Assembly: GCA_034429215.1 (NCBI GenBank)
Contig: DAOUGI010000044.1
Location: 10,017 to 74,016, forward strand
DNA from: JAFGOG01 sp034429215
Lineage (GTDB): Bacteria > Chloroflexota > Anaerolineae > JAAYZQ01
Direction of reading: 5' to 3'
DNA length: 64,000 bases
Shown here: piece after piece, positions 7,535-15,797 of the stretch
How the letters are laid out: the number at the start of each line of letters is the position of its first letter
How positions within the stretch are numbered: position 1 is the first letter of the stretch
Position numbers and translations under genes: made by a program
Notes under the pieces: model-generated
The model's input: the letters and a program-made list of their open reading frames with translations, nothing else
What the model was told of the DNA's origin: nothing
Databases searched by the model: none

Positions 7535-8164
7535 ATGCCCGAAGAAAAACCGGCCGCCGGGCGCCAGCGCATCCTCGATCAGGCGCTGCGGCTCTTTTCG
7601 GCCCACGGCTATCACGGCGTGTCGATCCGCGACATTGCCCAGGCGTGCGAGCTGTCGAACGCGGTCCTGTACTACCACTTTGGCAGCAAGCGAAACCTGT
7701 ACTTTGAGGTGCTGAAGGAGCACATCTCGACGCTGACCCGCCACCTGCGGGAGGCGGGCACGATCGGCGGCTCTTGCCGCGAGCGGCTGGCCAACATGGC
7801 CCGCGCCTACGCGGAGATGATCCTGGAGTACCAGGATACCGCACAGCTCATGCTGCGCGATCTGGCCCAGTTCGATTGGGAGGAGATCATGCAGATGCTG
7901 CCCGGCTTGCAGCTACAAGCCCCTTCGGCCATCGCGGCGGTCGTGGAAGAAGGCATCGCCAACGGGGAGGTGCGGGAGCTGGACGCACGCCGGGTGGAGA
8001 TCCTGCTGATGGGCATGATCAGCACCCTGGTCGCTTTCCGGGGCAGGCAGCCGGGCGTAACTACTACCCTGGACGAAGACGTGGACCTGGTTATTGACGT
8101 CCTGTTCGAAGGCATCGGGCCGTCACCATCTGGTGTGCAAGACAAAGGAGAGGTTTCCGAATGA
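7535..8164 (+). CDS. TetR/AcrR family transcriptional regulator
   Basis: 209 residues. The N-terminal helix-turn-helix reads RQRILDQALRLFSAHGY, then 'VSIRDIAQACELSNAVLYYH' and FGSKRNLY, the classic TetR pattern. The C-terminal half is helical and would hold the ligand pocket and dimer face. GGGAGG at 7523-7528 supports the ATG. Its stop overlaps the RND gene start (ATGA), so the regulator and pump form one transcript under the promoter and palindrome described above. The regulator most likely represses its own operon until a pump substrate binds. The ligand is unknown. Confidence 0.93.
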   Translation: MPEEKPAAGRQRILDQALRLFSAHGYHGVSIRDIAQACELSNAVLYYHFGSKRNLYFEVLKEHISTLTRHLREAGTIGGSCRERLANMARAYAEMILEYQDTAQLMLRDLAQFDWEEIMQMLPGLQLQAPSAIAAVVEEGIANGEVRELDARRVEILLMGMISTLVAFRGRQPGVTTTLDEDVDLVIDVLFEGIGPSPSGVQDKGEVSE

Positions 8165-11100
8165 TCGCATCGCTCATCGACCGCTTGACCCGCGCTGCGC
8201 TGCGCTACAAGTGGGTTACCCTCGGCCTGGCGCTCCTGGCGCTGGCCGCGGGCGTCGTGGCCGTGACCCAGCTAAAGCAGGAGCTGATCCCCTCGATGGA
8301 TTTTCCGGCGAATATCGTGCTCGCGCTCAATCCGGGCGCCAAGGCAGAGGCGGTAAGCGAACAGGTGACCATACCTATCGAAGAGGCCGTCCAAGGGATC
8401 GAAGGGGTGGTCAGCGTCCAGTCCACGACGTCGGACGGCGTGGCCTATGTCATGATCATGAACGAGTTCGGCCAGGACCAGGAGGCGCTTCGCGCCAAGG
8501 TCCAGGCCGCGGTTGAAGGGCTCACCTATCCGGCCGGCATGGAGACGCCGCAACTGCTCGCCTTTGGCATGGACGATCTGCCCCTGGTGTACGCCAGCGT
8601 CTCCGCCGACCGGCCGCTGGCAGAGCTGAAGGACCTGGTCGAGTCGGAGATCGCACCGGCGCTCAAAGAGGTGCCGGGCGTCGCCGCAGTGCAGGTCAGC
8701 GGCGGGCAGGAGCTTCCGGCCGAGCCTGCCCCGACCCAGGAACCGGCGGCACAGCCGACGCCAGAGCCGGCGCCGACGGCAGAACCGACGCCGACCACTG
8801 CGCCGGCCGGCGGCGGGTCGGCGCTGCCGCTCATGTGGCGGGCTGCCGGGCAAGCACAGGGCATCAACCTGTCCGCAGCCGGCGACGTGACCCCCCAGAT
8901 CATGCGGCAGATGGCCGGCGCGGCGCCCCAACTGCTGGAGATGCTCACGGCGGAGAACCTCCGCGATTTCTCGCCCGAGGTGCTGGCCTGGCTGCCGGCG
9001 AGCTATATCGAAACACTGGATGCCGAGCTGCGGGCCGAGCTTGACGAGCTAGCCCAGACGGCGGGCGGGCTGGGGGCGCTGGCCGTCGAGGCAGAGGCCG
9101 AAGCGGCGGAACTGGCCGCCAATGCGCCGCCGCTGAGCGGCGGCTGGGTCCAGCAGGCGGAGGGGGGCATGGCAGGTCCCGTTTTTGAAACCGCCGCCGA
9201 CCTGATCACCAGCGGTTATGCCGACAGCGCCGCCGGGCTGCTCAACCTGCTCGTGGCGAACATGCCGCAGGCACCCCAATTGATGGCCGACCTGACGCCG
9301 GATGTGGTCGCCTGGCTGGTGGGGCAGGAGCCGAGCTTCCTGGAGGATCTAGGCCCGGCCGGCCTGCGGATGCTGTCGCCGGCGGTGCTTTCTTCACTGC
9401 CGGAAAGCTTTTACGCAGGGCTCGATGCCGACCTGCGCGCCGAGCTGCAGGGGATCGCCAGCGGCACAGTGACGGCGTTCATCCCTGAGAACACGATCGC
9501 CACGGTGAATGGAAACCCGGGCCTGCTCCTGATGATCTACAAGGACGGCGAGGCCAACACGGTCTCGACCAGCCACGACCTGTATGACAAGATGGAGGCG
9601 ATCGAGGCGGCCTATCCCGGCCTGCGCTTCGACGTGACCTTTGAGCAGGCGTCGTTCATCGAAGAGTCGATCAGCGGCGTGACCCGCGAGGGCTCGCTGG
9701 GCGCGTTCTTTGCCGTGATCGTCATTCTCATCTTCCTGAGCGGCACGATCAAGGGGCGTTATCGGCCGGCGTGGCGCAGCACCCTGGTGGCGGGGGTCAG
9801 CATCCCGCTGTCGGTGGCCATTGCCTTTGCTCTGCTCAAGTGGCTGCCGCCGGTCACCGACCTGGCCCTGGTTCCCCTGGCAAGCGCCACACAGGGTATC
9901 CCGGTGCTGGGCACCATCGTCACGCTGATCCACCGCCTCTTCCCGGCCAGCTTTACCCTGAACGTGATAACCCTGTCGGGCATGACCGTCGCCGTCGGAC
10001 GGGTGGTGGACGACTCGATCGTCGTCCTGGAGAATATCTACCGCCACATCCAGCGCGGCGAAGATCGCCGGCAGGCGGTCGTGGTGGGCGTGCGCGACGT
10101 GTCGATCGCCATCTTGTCCTCGACGGTGACGACGATGGTCGTGTTTCTGCCGATCGGCCTGATCGGCGGGATGGTGGGGCAATTCTTCCTGCCCTTTGGC
10201 GTCACGGTGGCCTATGCTCTGGGATCCAGCTTTCTCGTCGCGGTGACGGTTGTGCCGCTGCTGGCCTACCTGCTCATCCGCAAGGAGAACCTGCCCGAGG
10301 TAAAAGAGACCAACCTGCAACGCTGGTACACGCCGGCCCTGCAGTGGGCGCTAAAGCACCGGGCCGTGGTCCTCCTCGTCGCCGGCGTGCTGTTCGCCGG
10401 CAGCATGTTCCTGCTGGCCCGGCAGCCGCGCGCCCTCATGCCCGAGATGGGCGAGCCGCGCATCTCGGTGTCGGTCGACCTGCCCGAAGGCGCGGCGATG
10501 TCCGAAACGGCCGTGTTGGTGGCCGAGTTCGAGCAGTCACTGGAAGGGGTGGCGGGGCTGGGCACGATCCAGAGCGAGGTCGGCTCGGCCGGCGGCATGA
10601 TGGGCATGGCGGCCCAGATGCTCGGCATGGGCGGCAGCGTAGACCAGGGCCTGGCGAACACCGCCATCGGCGTGCAGAATGCCGGCCAGATTGACGAGGT
10701 GACCGTTACGGTCCGCCAGAAAGCCGACCAGGTGTTTGGCGCGGACAATGTTACGGTGTCCGGGGGCTCGTTCATGTCATCGGCCATGTCCGGCTTTTCG
10801 CTGATTCTGTCGGGCGACCCGGATCGGCTGGCCGCGGTCAACGCCGATGTGCTCGCCACCCTGGAAGGGATCGATGGGCTGGCCAACGTCACCGGCAACC
10901 TGGCCGAAGGGAATCTCATCCTGCGCGTGGACGGCCGGCCGTCGGTCGAATACACCGGCGAACTGGAGACCCAGGATGCGATGGGCCTGACCAGCGCCGC
11001 CAAGGCCAAGGTGCAGGCCATGCTCCCCCCCGACATCACGGCCAGCGAAGGGTACCAATCCGAGGCGCAGACGCAGGGGTTCCAGGAGGCCGTGCAGGCC

Positions 11101-11613
11101 ATGCTGATCTCGATCATCGCCGTTTACCTGGTGATGGTCATCACCTTCCGCTCCTTTGTCCACCCCTTTACCATCCTGGTCAGCCTGCCGCTGGCCGTCA
11201 TCGGCGCGGCCCTTGCCCTGTGGCTCACCAGCGGCGTGGTCGGGCTGCCGGTGCTGGTGGGGCTGATGATGCTGGTCGGCATCGTCGTGACCAACGCCAT
11301 CGTGCTGATCGACCGGGTGCAGACCAACCGCAAGGAACGGGGCATGGACGCCCGCGAGGCGCTGGTGGAAGGCGGGCGGACCCGGCTCAGGCCGATCCTG
11401 ATGACGGCCATCGCCACCATCCTGGCCCTGCTGCCGCTGGCCATCGGCTTTACCGACAGCTCGTTCGTGGCATCCGAGCTGGCCACGGTGGTGATCGGTG
11501 GGCTGCTGACCTCGACCCTGCTGACGCTGGTGATCGTGCCGGTGATCTATAGCCTGCTGGACCGGGTGGCCACGATGAGGCGCAAGAAGCAGGAGGCCGC
11601 GCCTCGGGGGTGA
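8161..11613 (+). CDS. RND efflux transporter with large Pro-rich, repeat-bearing insertion
   Basis: 1,150 residues, a single-chain RND permease of the HAE1/SwrC-like type: TM1 at about 18-36, a first external domain, TM bundles at about 510-720 and 935-1140. The proton-relay region reads 'VAVGRVVDDSIVVLENIYRH', with the paired aspartates. There is no adaptor or outer-membrane channel gene next to it, which fits a monoderm envelope. The oddity is a block of about 250 residues (182-435) inside the first external loop. It opens with a Pro/Thr/Glu stalk (183-216) and carries two related segments at about 260-298 and 393-433 sharing 'LR..SP.VL..LP.S....LDA.LRAEL'. Expression should follow TetR. 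Substrate unknown; drug or lipid export are both possible. Confidence 0.93.
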   Translation: MIASLIDRLTRAALRYKWVTLGLALLALAAGVVAVTQLKQELIPSMDFPANIVLALNPGAKAEAVSEQVTIPIEEAVQGIEGVVSVQSTTSDGVAYVMIMNEFGQDQEALRAKVQAAVEGLTYPAGMETPQLLAFGMDDLPLVYASVSADRPLAELKDLVESEIAPALKEVPGVAAVQVSGGQELPAEPAPTQEPAAQPTPEPAPTAEPTPTTAPAGGGSALPLMWRAAGQAQGINLSAAGDVTPQIMRQMAGAAPQLLEMLTAENLRDFSPEVLAWLPASYIETLDAELRAELDELAQTAGGLGALAVEAEAEAAELAANAPPLSGGWVQQAEGGMAGPVFETAADLITSGYADSAAGLLNLLVANMPQAPQLMADLTPDVVAWLVGQEPSFLEDLGPAGLRMLSPAVLSSLPESFYAGLDADLRAELQGIASGTVTAFIPENTIATVNGNPGLLLMIYKDGEANTVSTSHDLYDKMEAIEAAYPGLRFDVTFEQASFIEESISGVTREGSLGAFFAVIVILIFLSGTIKGRYRPAWRSTLVAGVSIPLSVAIAFALLKWLPPVTDLALVPLASATQGIPVLGTIVTLIHRLFPASFTLNVITLSGMTVAVGRVVDDSIVVLENIYRHIQRGEDRRQAVVVGVRDVSIAILSSTVTTMVVFLPIGLIGGMVGQFFLPFGVTVAYALGSSFLVAVTVVPLLAYLLIRKENLPEVKETNLQRWYTPALQWALKHRAVVLLVAGVLFAGSMFLLARQPRALMPEMGEPRISVSVDLPEGAAMSETAVLVAEFEQSLEGVAGLGTIQSEVGSAGGMMGMAAQMLGMGGSVDQGLANTAIGVQNAGQIDEVTVTVRQKADQVFGADNVTVSGGSFMSSAMSGFSLILSGDPDRLAAVNADVLATLEGIDGLANVTGNLAEGNLILRVDGRPSVEYTGELETQDAMGLTSAAKAKVQAMLPPDITASEGYQSEAQTQGFQEAVQAMLISIIAVYLVMVITFRSFVHPFTILVSLPLAVIGAALALWLTSGVVGLPVLVGLMMLVGIVVTNAIVLIDRVQTNRKERGMDAREALVEGGRTRLRPILMTAIATILALLPLAIGFTDSSFVASELATVVIGGLLTSTLLTLVIVPVIYSLLDRVATMRRKKQEAAPRG

Positions 11614-11687
11614 GGCTCAAAAGCCGGTGGAACAGCCTGTTATTCAGGCAGAGGTAAGGGGTTGTCATCCACAACGCAGGAGTGAAC

Positions 11688-11717
11688 TTGACACATACAC
11701 AGATGTAGGTGTATACT
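11688..11717 (+). promoter_or_regulatory. promoter with overlapping inverted repeat for the VapBC-like pair
   Basis: TTGACA (11688-11693), 18 bp, TATACT (11712-11717). Inside the spacer and -10 box, ATACAC (11695-11700) and GTGTAT (11709-11714) form an inverted repeat, a fitting site for a ribbon-helix-helix antitoxin to repress its own promoter. Confidence 0.7.
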
Positions 11718-11734
11718 CCTGGTTGGAGGTGATG

Positions 11735-12034
11735 ATGAGTACCTTGTATCGAACGCAGCTACTGCTGGAATCTGAGCAACATCAGACTCTGGCAGAGATT
11801 GCCCAGCGGGAAGGCCGGAGCATCTCCGAGCTAGTGCGCGAGATATTGCGGGAGCACCTGAGCGAAAGGGACCAGGAGACCCAAAAGCAGCAGGAGATCC
11901 AAGCGCTTGAAAAGCTGGCGCAGATCCGTGAACGGCTGGAACAACAATATGGGGTGTATCAGGGCGATCTGTTGGCCGAAGTGAGAGCCGAACGGGAAGA
12001 AGAGATAGAACGCACGTGGCGAGGTGATGCGTGA
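11735..12034 (+). CDS. ribbon-helix-helix antitoxin (VapB-like)
   Basis: 99 residues from the ATG at 11735, chosen over the ATG three bases earlier because GGAGG (11725-11729) then has proper spacing. The N-terminus MSTLYRTQLLLESEQHQTL is a beta strand, followed by LAEIAQREGRSISELVREIL, the CopG/RHH helix pair. The C-terminal half is charged and helical, suited to wrapping the toxin. It overlaps the PIN gene by four bases (GTGA). The gene is the DNA-binding half of a type II toxin-antitoxin pair, and the inverted repeat in its promoter fits autoregulation. Confidence 0.85.
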   Translation: MSTLYRTQLLLESEQHQTLAEIAQREGRSISELVREILREHLSERDQETQKQQEIQALEKLAQIRERLEQQYGVYQGDLLAEVRAEREEEIERTWRGDA

Positions 12035-12468
12035 GTGTGGTCATCGATGCCAACCTGGTCGCTGCGGTTGTTTTGCCTCTGCCTTACTCCGACCGGGCAA
12101 TGCAGATGCTAACCGAATGGAAACGGGCCGGGGTTGGACTGTTCGCCCCATTGCTCATGGAGTATGAAGTGGCAGCCATATTGCGCCGGGCGGTCGTCGC
12201 CGGCTGGCTGACTGATGATGCGGCAGTCGAGGCGATGGGCATGATCCTGGCTCTGAACATCCGCTGTCTGCCTCCTACACCCGGCCTGCACGAACAGGCC
12301 TTACATTGGGCACAACGGCTTGGGCATTCCAAGACCTACGATGCCCATTACCTGGCCCTGGCCGAACAAGAAGGGCTCGAGATGTGGACGGCCGATAGGC
12401 GACTGGCAAACGGCGCGCGACAGGTTGGGGTTTCTTGGGTGCGTTGGGTTGGTGAAGTTGAAGTGTAA
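12031..12468 (+). CDS. vapC: PIN-domain toxin (VapC-like)
   Basis: 145 residues from a GTG at 12031. The motifs run SVVIDANLVAAVVL (first Asp), 'LLMEYEVAAILRR' (Glu), 'SKTYDAHYLALAEQEGLEMW' (Asp) and TADRRLANGA (last Asp). All four putative metal ligands are present, so the nuclease should be active when freed from the antitoxin. VapC proteins cut tRNA or rRNA; the target here cannot be read from sequence. Only 12 bp separate it from the S9 peptidase gene, so that gene may be partly transcribed from the toxin-antitoxin promoter. Confidence 0.87.
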   Translation: MSVVIDANLVAAVVLPLPYSDRAMQMLTEWKRAGVGLFAPLLMEYEVAAILRRAVVAGWLTDDAAVEAMGMILALNIRCLPPTPGLHEQALHWAQRLGHSKTYDAHYLALAEQEGLEMWTADRRLANGARQVGVSWVRWVGEVEV

Positions 12469-12480
12469 GAGGAGAAAGAC

Positions 12481-14625
12481 ATGGCAAAAGACAGCGCGTC
12501 CTATCAGCCGGCGCTGCGCGATATGTTCCGGCTGGAGGTTCCTTTCGATGTCAACGTGTCGCCCAAAGGCGGGCGGGCGGCGATTACCGTGCGCACCGCC
12601 AACTGGAAAGATAACCGCTACGACCAGATCTGTCACGTGTACGACGTGGCGACCGGCGCTACCCACCAGATCAACCGGACGGGCAGCGTCAACCAGGCAG
12701 AGTGGGTCGACGATCAGACGCTGGCGCTGCTGAAGGAAGGGCCGGGCGACGACGACAAGGCGCAGATCTGGCTGTATGAGGGCCTGGTCGGCGAGGGCTG
12801 GGCGGTGACCGGCCACAAGACCGGGGTGGAGTGGTTCAAGCCGTTTGCCGGCGGCCTGCTGTTCAGGGCGCGCCACCCCGAGCGGCAGGAAAAGAAACCA
12901 CGCGCCGACCGCTTTGGCAAGCTCGCCCATTTCGAGCAGGAGGAGAGCGCTGCGGCGCTCTATTACACCGGGCCGGCGGAAATGCGCCGGCACCGGGCGC
13001 AGGTCAAAGACGCCACCGAGGACGAGGCCAAGGAGCTGGCGCCGCCGGTGGCGGAGCTGAGCCGGCTGCTGCCCCAGCCGCTGTCGATCCAGGGGGTGAT
13101 CCCCTCGCCGGCCGGCGACGCGGTGTATATCAACTGCCAGACGCGGGATGACCTGGTCTATTATCGCCAGACCAGCGCCTATCGCCTCAAGCTCGACGCC
13201 GGGGCGGCGCTGGCAGAGCATGTACGGCGCGAAAAGGTGAGGCAAGCGGAAAAGAAGGACCAGCCGGCTTCTGAAGGTCAGGATGAGGAGAAGGAGGACC
13301 TGTCTTACCTGGGCGAGATGGCGCGGCTCAACCTGCCCCGCGCCGCCACGGTGGCGGCCGTCTCGCCGGACGGGCGCAAGCTGCTGGTGGCCTATAAGGA
13401 GCGCGACGACAAGATGTACACCCGCCAGGATCTATGGATCATCGACCTGGAGGCAGCGCTGCAGGCTGCCGACGCGGACGCCTTTCTGGCGGCGATGCGC
13501 AACATCTCGGCCGCCCTCGACCAGATGATCATCAGCGTGTATTGGGTGGAGAGCGGCATCTTTGTCCTGTACGCGGACCACGTCCGGCTGCGGGCGGCGC
13601 GCCTGGGAGAGGATGGGCAGTGCACGCCCCTGGATCTGCAGGGGCTATTCCCCACGATGGATTTTCACATCTCGGCGGCCGGGATCATCGGCTTTGCCGG
13701 AGCCAACGCCAAGACATTCTCGGAGGCGTACCTGGCCGAGCCCGGCCGCGATGGCGCAGAGTGGCGACTGAAACGGCTGACCGATTATGGCCGGGCGGTG
13801 GAAAGCTGGGACCTGGGCACGGTGGAGACGATCCGCTGGACGAGCAGGGACGGGGCCGAGATCGAGGGCGTGCTGCACAAGCCGTCGGACTTTGATCCGG
13901 CCAAGAAGTACCCGCTCGTGTTCGTGGTCCATGGCGGGCCGATGTGGTTCTCGGAAGAGTACCTGCTCACCGACGATGACATGGCCTACCACCCGGTGGT
14001 GCAGTTTGTCAACAAGGGCGTGCTGGTGCTCAAGCCCAACTATCGGGGCTCGATCGGGCGCGGGCAGGCCTTTGCCGAGCTGAACGTGAACAACCTGGGC
14101 GTCGGCGACCTGTGGGACCTGGAGAGCGCCATCGACCACCTGGCCGGGCTGGGGTGGGTGGACGCCGGCCGGGTCGGCTGCATGGGCTGGTCGCAGGGCG
14201 GCTATATCTCGGCCTTTGCCGGCCTGCACTCGGAAAGGTTCAAGGCGGTGTCGGTGGGAGCGGGCATCGCCGACTGGTACACCTATCACATCAGCAACGA
14301 CATCCCCGACTTTACCGCCGATTACCTGTCGGGCTCGCCGTTCCGCGACCGCGAGCTGTATGTGAAGACGGCGCCCATCAGCAACCTGGCCAACGCCAAG
14401 ACGCCGATGCTGATCCAGCACGGCACGGAGGACCGGCGCGTGCCGCTGTCCAACGCTACGGAGCTGTACCGCGGCCTGAAGGAGATGGGCGTGGCGGTGG
14501 AGCTGTTTGTCTTTCCCGGCATGGGCCACCCGATCACCAAGCCGCGCGAAAACCACGCCGTGATGCACCAGAACCTGGCCTGGTTCAGCCACTACCTTTT
14601 GGGCGAAGAGCTGGAGCTGGAATAG
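12481..14625 (+). CDS. S9 family serine peptidase (prolyl oligopeptidase / acylaminoacyl peptidase type)
   Basis: 714 residues. An N-terminal beta-propeller (about 1-430) is followed by an alpha/beta hydrolase domain. The catalytic residues are visible: Ser571 in GCMGWSQGGY, Asp651 in HGTEDRRV and His683 in FPGMGHP. The family cuts short peptides after proline or removes acylated N-terminal residues. There is no signal peptide, so it should act in the cytoplasm on peptides. AGGAG eight bases upstream supports the ATG. A charged insertion near residues 250-275 (Lys/Glu/Asp-rich) is a surface loop. The following membrane-protein gene starts 10 bp after its stop, indicating an operon. Confidence 0.92.
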   Translation: MAKDSASYQPALRDMFRLEVPFDVNVSPKGGRAAITVRTANWKDNRYDQICHVYDVATGATHQINRTGSVNQAEWVDDQTLALLKEGPGDDDKAQIWLYEGLVGEGWAVTGHKTGVEWFKPFAGGLLFRARHPERQEKKPRADRFGKLAHFEQEESAAALYYTGPAEMRRHRAQVKDATEDEAKELAPPVAELSRLLPQPLSIQGVIPSPAGDAVYINCQTRDDLVYYRQTSAYRLKLDAGAALAEHVRREKVRQAEKKDQPASEGQDEEKEDLSYLGEMARLNLPRAATVAAVSPDGRKLLVAYKERDDKMYTRQDLWIIDLEAALQAADADAFLAAMRNISAALDQMIISVYWVESGIFVLYADHVRLRAARLGEDGQCTPLDLQGLFPTMDFHISAAGIIGFAGANAKTFSEAYLAEPGRDGAEWRLKRLTDYGRAVESWDLGTVETIRWTSRDGAEIEGVLHKPSDFDPAKKYPLVFVVHGGPMWFSEEYLLTDDDMAYHPVVQFVNKGVLVLKPNYRGSIGRGQAFAELNVNNLGVGDLWDLESAIDHLAGLGWVDAGRVGCMGWSQGGYISAFAGLHSERFKAVSVGAGIADWYTYHISNDIPDFTADYLSGSPFRDRELYVKTAPISNLANAKTPMLIQHGTEDRRVPLSNATELYRGLKEMGVAVELFVFPGMGHPITKPRENHAVMHQNLAWFSHYLLGEELELE

Positions 14626-14635
14626 GGGGGCGGCC

Positions 14636-15715
14636 ATGTCCTACACCCTGAGCTATTCACGCCGGGTGAAGCTGGTCCGAATCGCCATCGTGCTGTTGCT
14701 GGCGATAGCGGCGCTGGCTCAGTGGGTGCTGGCCTGGGTGCATTTCATCCAGCCCCTGACCCAGGGGGCGGCCCTGGCCGCCCAGCCGCTGCGGCCGCTG
14801 ATCGCCGCCAACGTGGGCCTGGTGCTGACCGTGGGCAGCCTGGCCTTGGTCACCCTGTTCCTGCCCGACCTGGCCCTGGCCGACGAAGGCCTGGCGGTGC
14901 GCACCTTGTTTGGCTGGCGGGTGATGCCCTGGGCGGCGGTCACGGCGGTGCGGACGATCCCTTTCGAGCGGTCGAGCCGGAAGCTGGTGCTGGTGCAGGG
15001 CGGCGGGGGACGGGGGATATCGTGGCTGCACCTGGTGAGCGCCTGCCTGGGGGCCGGTTTCAGGCCGGGCATCCTGTTTACTTCGGACATTCGCGATTTT
15101 GAGCCGCTGCTGGGCCGGCTGCGCCAGGAGGCGGCCCTGGCCGCTCCTCAGGCGGCGCTCGACGACCAGCTCTTTTCGCTGCCGGCCCGCCTGGTCTTTG
15201 AGCCGGCGCCCACCCTCGACGGCCTGGTCGACCGGACGCGCGACGAAGGCTGGACGCGGGCCAATCTGGCCCAACCGGCCCGGGCGATGGCCGCCGTCAC
15301 GGCCGGGCTGCTCCTGGTCCAGGTGCTGATGCTGGCCTTTAGGGGAGGCGCGTGGTGGAAACCGGCGGTGCTCGTCGGGCTGGGCGCCGCCGAGTGGGCC
15401 GCCGGCGCGCTCTATGTCTACGCGCTGGGCGCTTTCCTGCCCGGCGAAGTGGAGGTGCACCAGGGGGCGCGCCTCTACCCCTATGCCCAGATCCCCCGCG
15501 CGCTGCTGGCCCTGCCGATGGCCATGCTGGTGGCGGCCGGGCTGCCCTTCGCGGCCTCGATGGTTGGGCTGGCGGCGATCGTGTGGGCCGTCATCCTGAC
15601 GGCGGTGATGGTGCAGCAGGTCTACCGCCTGCCGTCGATCCTGCCGGCGATGGCCGGCGCTACCCTTCAGGCGCTGGCCCAGTTTATGGTGCTGGCGTTT
15701 ATTTTTGCGCTGTAG
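14636..15715 (+). CDS. multi-pass membrane protein with PH-like domain, function unknown
   Basis: 359 residues. Two N-terminal membrane segments (about 15-35 and 57-77) precede a soluble stretch beginning 'LALADEGLAVRTLFGWRVMP', which resembles the strands of bacterial PH-like domains. Four or five more membrane segments fill 215-358. I do not recognise a named family. It lies 10 bp after the S9 peptidase and before a strong promoter, so it should be co-transcribed with the peptidase. Nothing indicates an enzyme. Confidence 0.75.
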   Translation: MSYTLSYSRRVKLVRIAIVLLLAIAALAQWVLAWVHFIQPLTQGAALAAQPLRPLIAANVGLVLTVGSLALVTLFLPDLALADEGLAVRTLFGWRVMPWAAVTAVRTIPFERSSRKLVLVQGGGGRGISWLHLVSACLGAGFRPGILFTSDIRDFEPLLGRLRQEAALAAPQAALDDQLFSLPARLVFEPAPTLDGLVDRTRDEGWTRANLAQPARAMAAVTAGLLLVQVLMLAFRGGAWWKPAVLVGLGAAEWAAGALYVYALGAFLPGEVEVHQGARLYPYAQIPRALLALPMAMLVAAGLPFAASMVGLAAIVWAVILTAVMVQQVYRLPSILPAMAGATLQALAQFMVLAFIFAL

Positions 15716-15741
15716 CCGGGCCAACCCGCCGTCCTTGCGGA

Positions 15742-15770
15742 TGGACAATCTATCGATTTCGCGCTATAAT
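15742..15770 (+). promoter_or_regulatory. sigma70 promoter of the M28-galE-GT operon
   Basis: TGGACA, 17 bp, TATAAT (five and six of six). Predicted start near 15777; the ribosome site GAGGAG follows shortly, giving a leader of about 20 bases. Confidence 0.8.
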
Positions 15771-15797
15771 CCTGCCACTTGACAGAGGAGCCGAACC

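Noticed and set aside
8161..11613. Possible assembly error behind the RND insertion
   Set aside because: The frame is continuous, codon use is even, and the inserted block has internal repeats that look like protein evolution, so I treat it as real.
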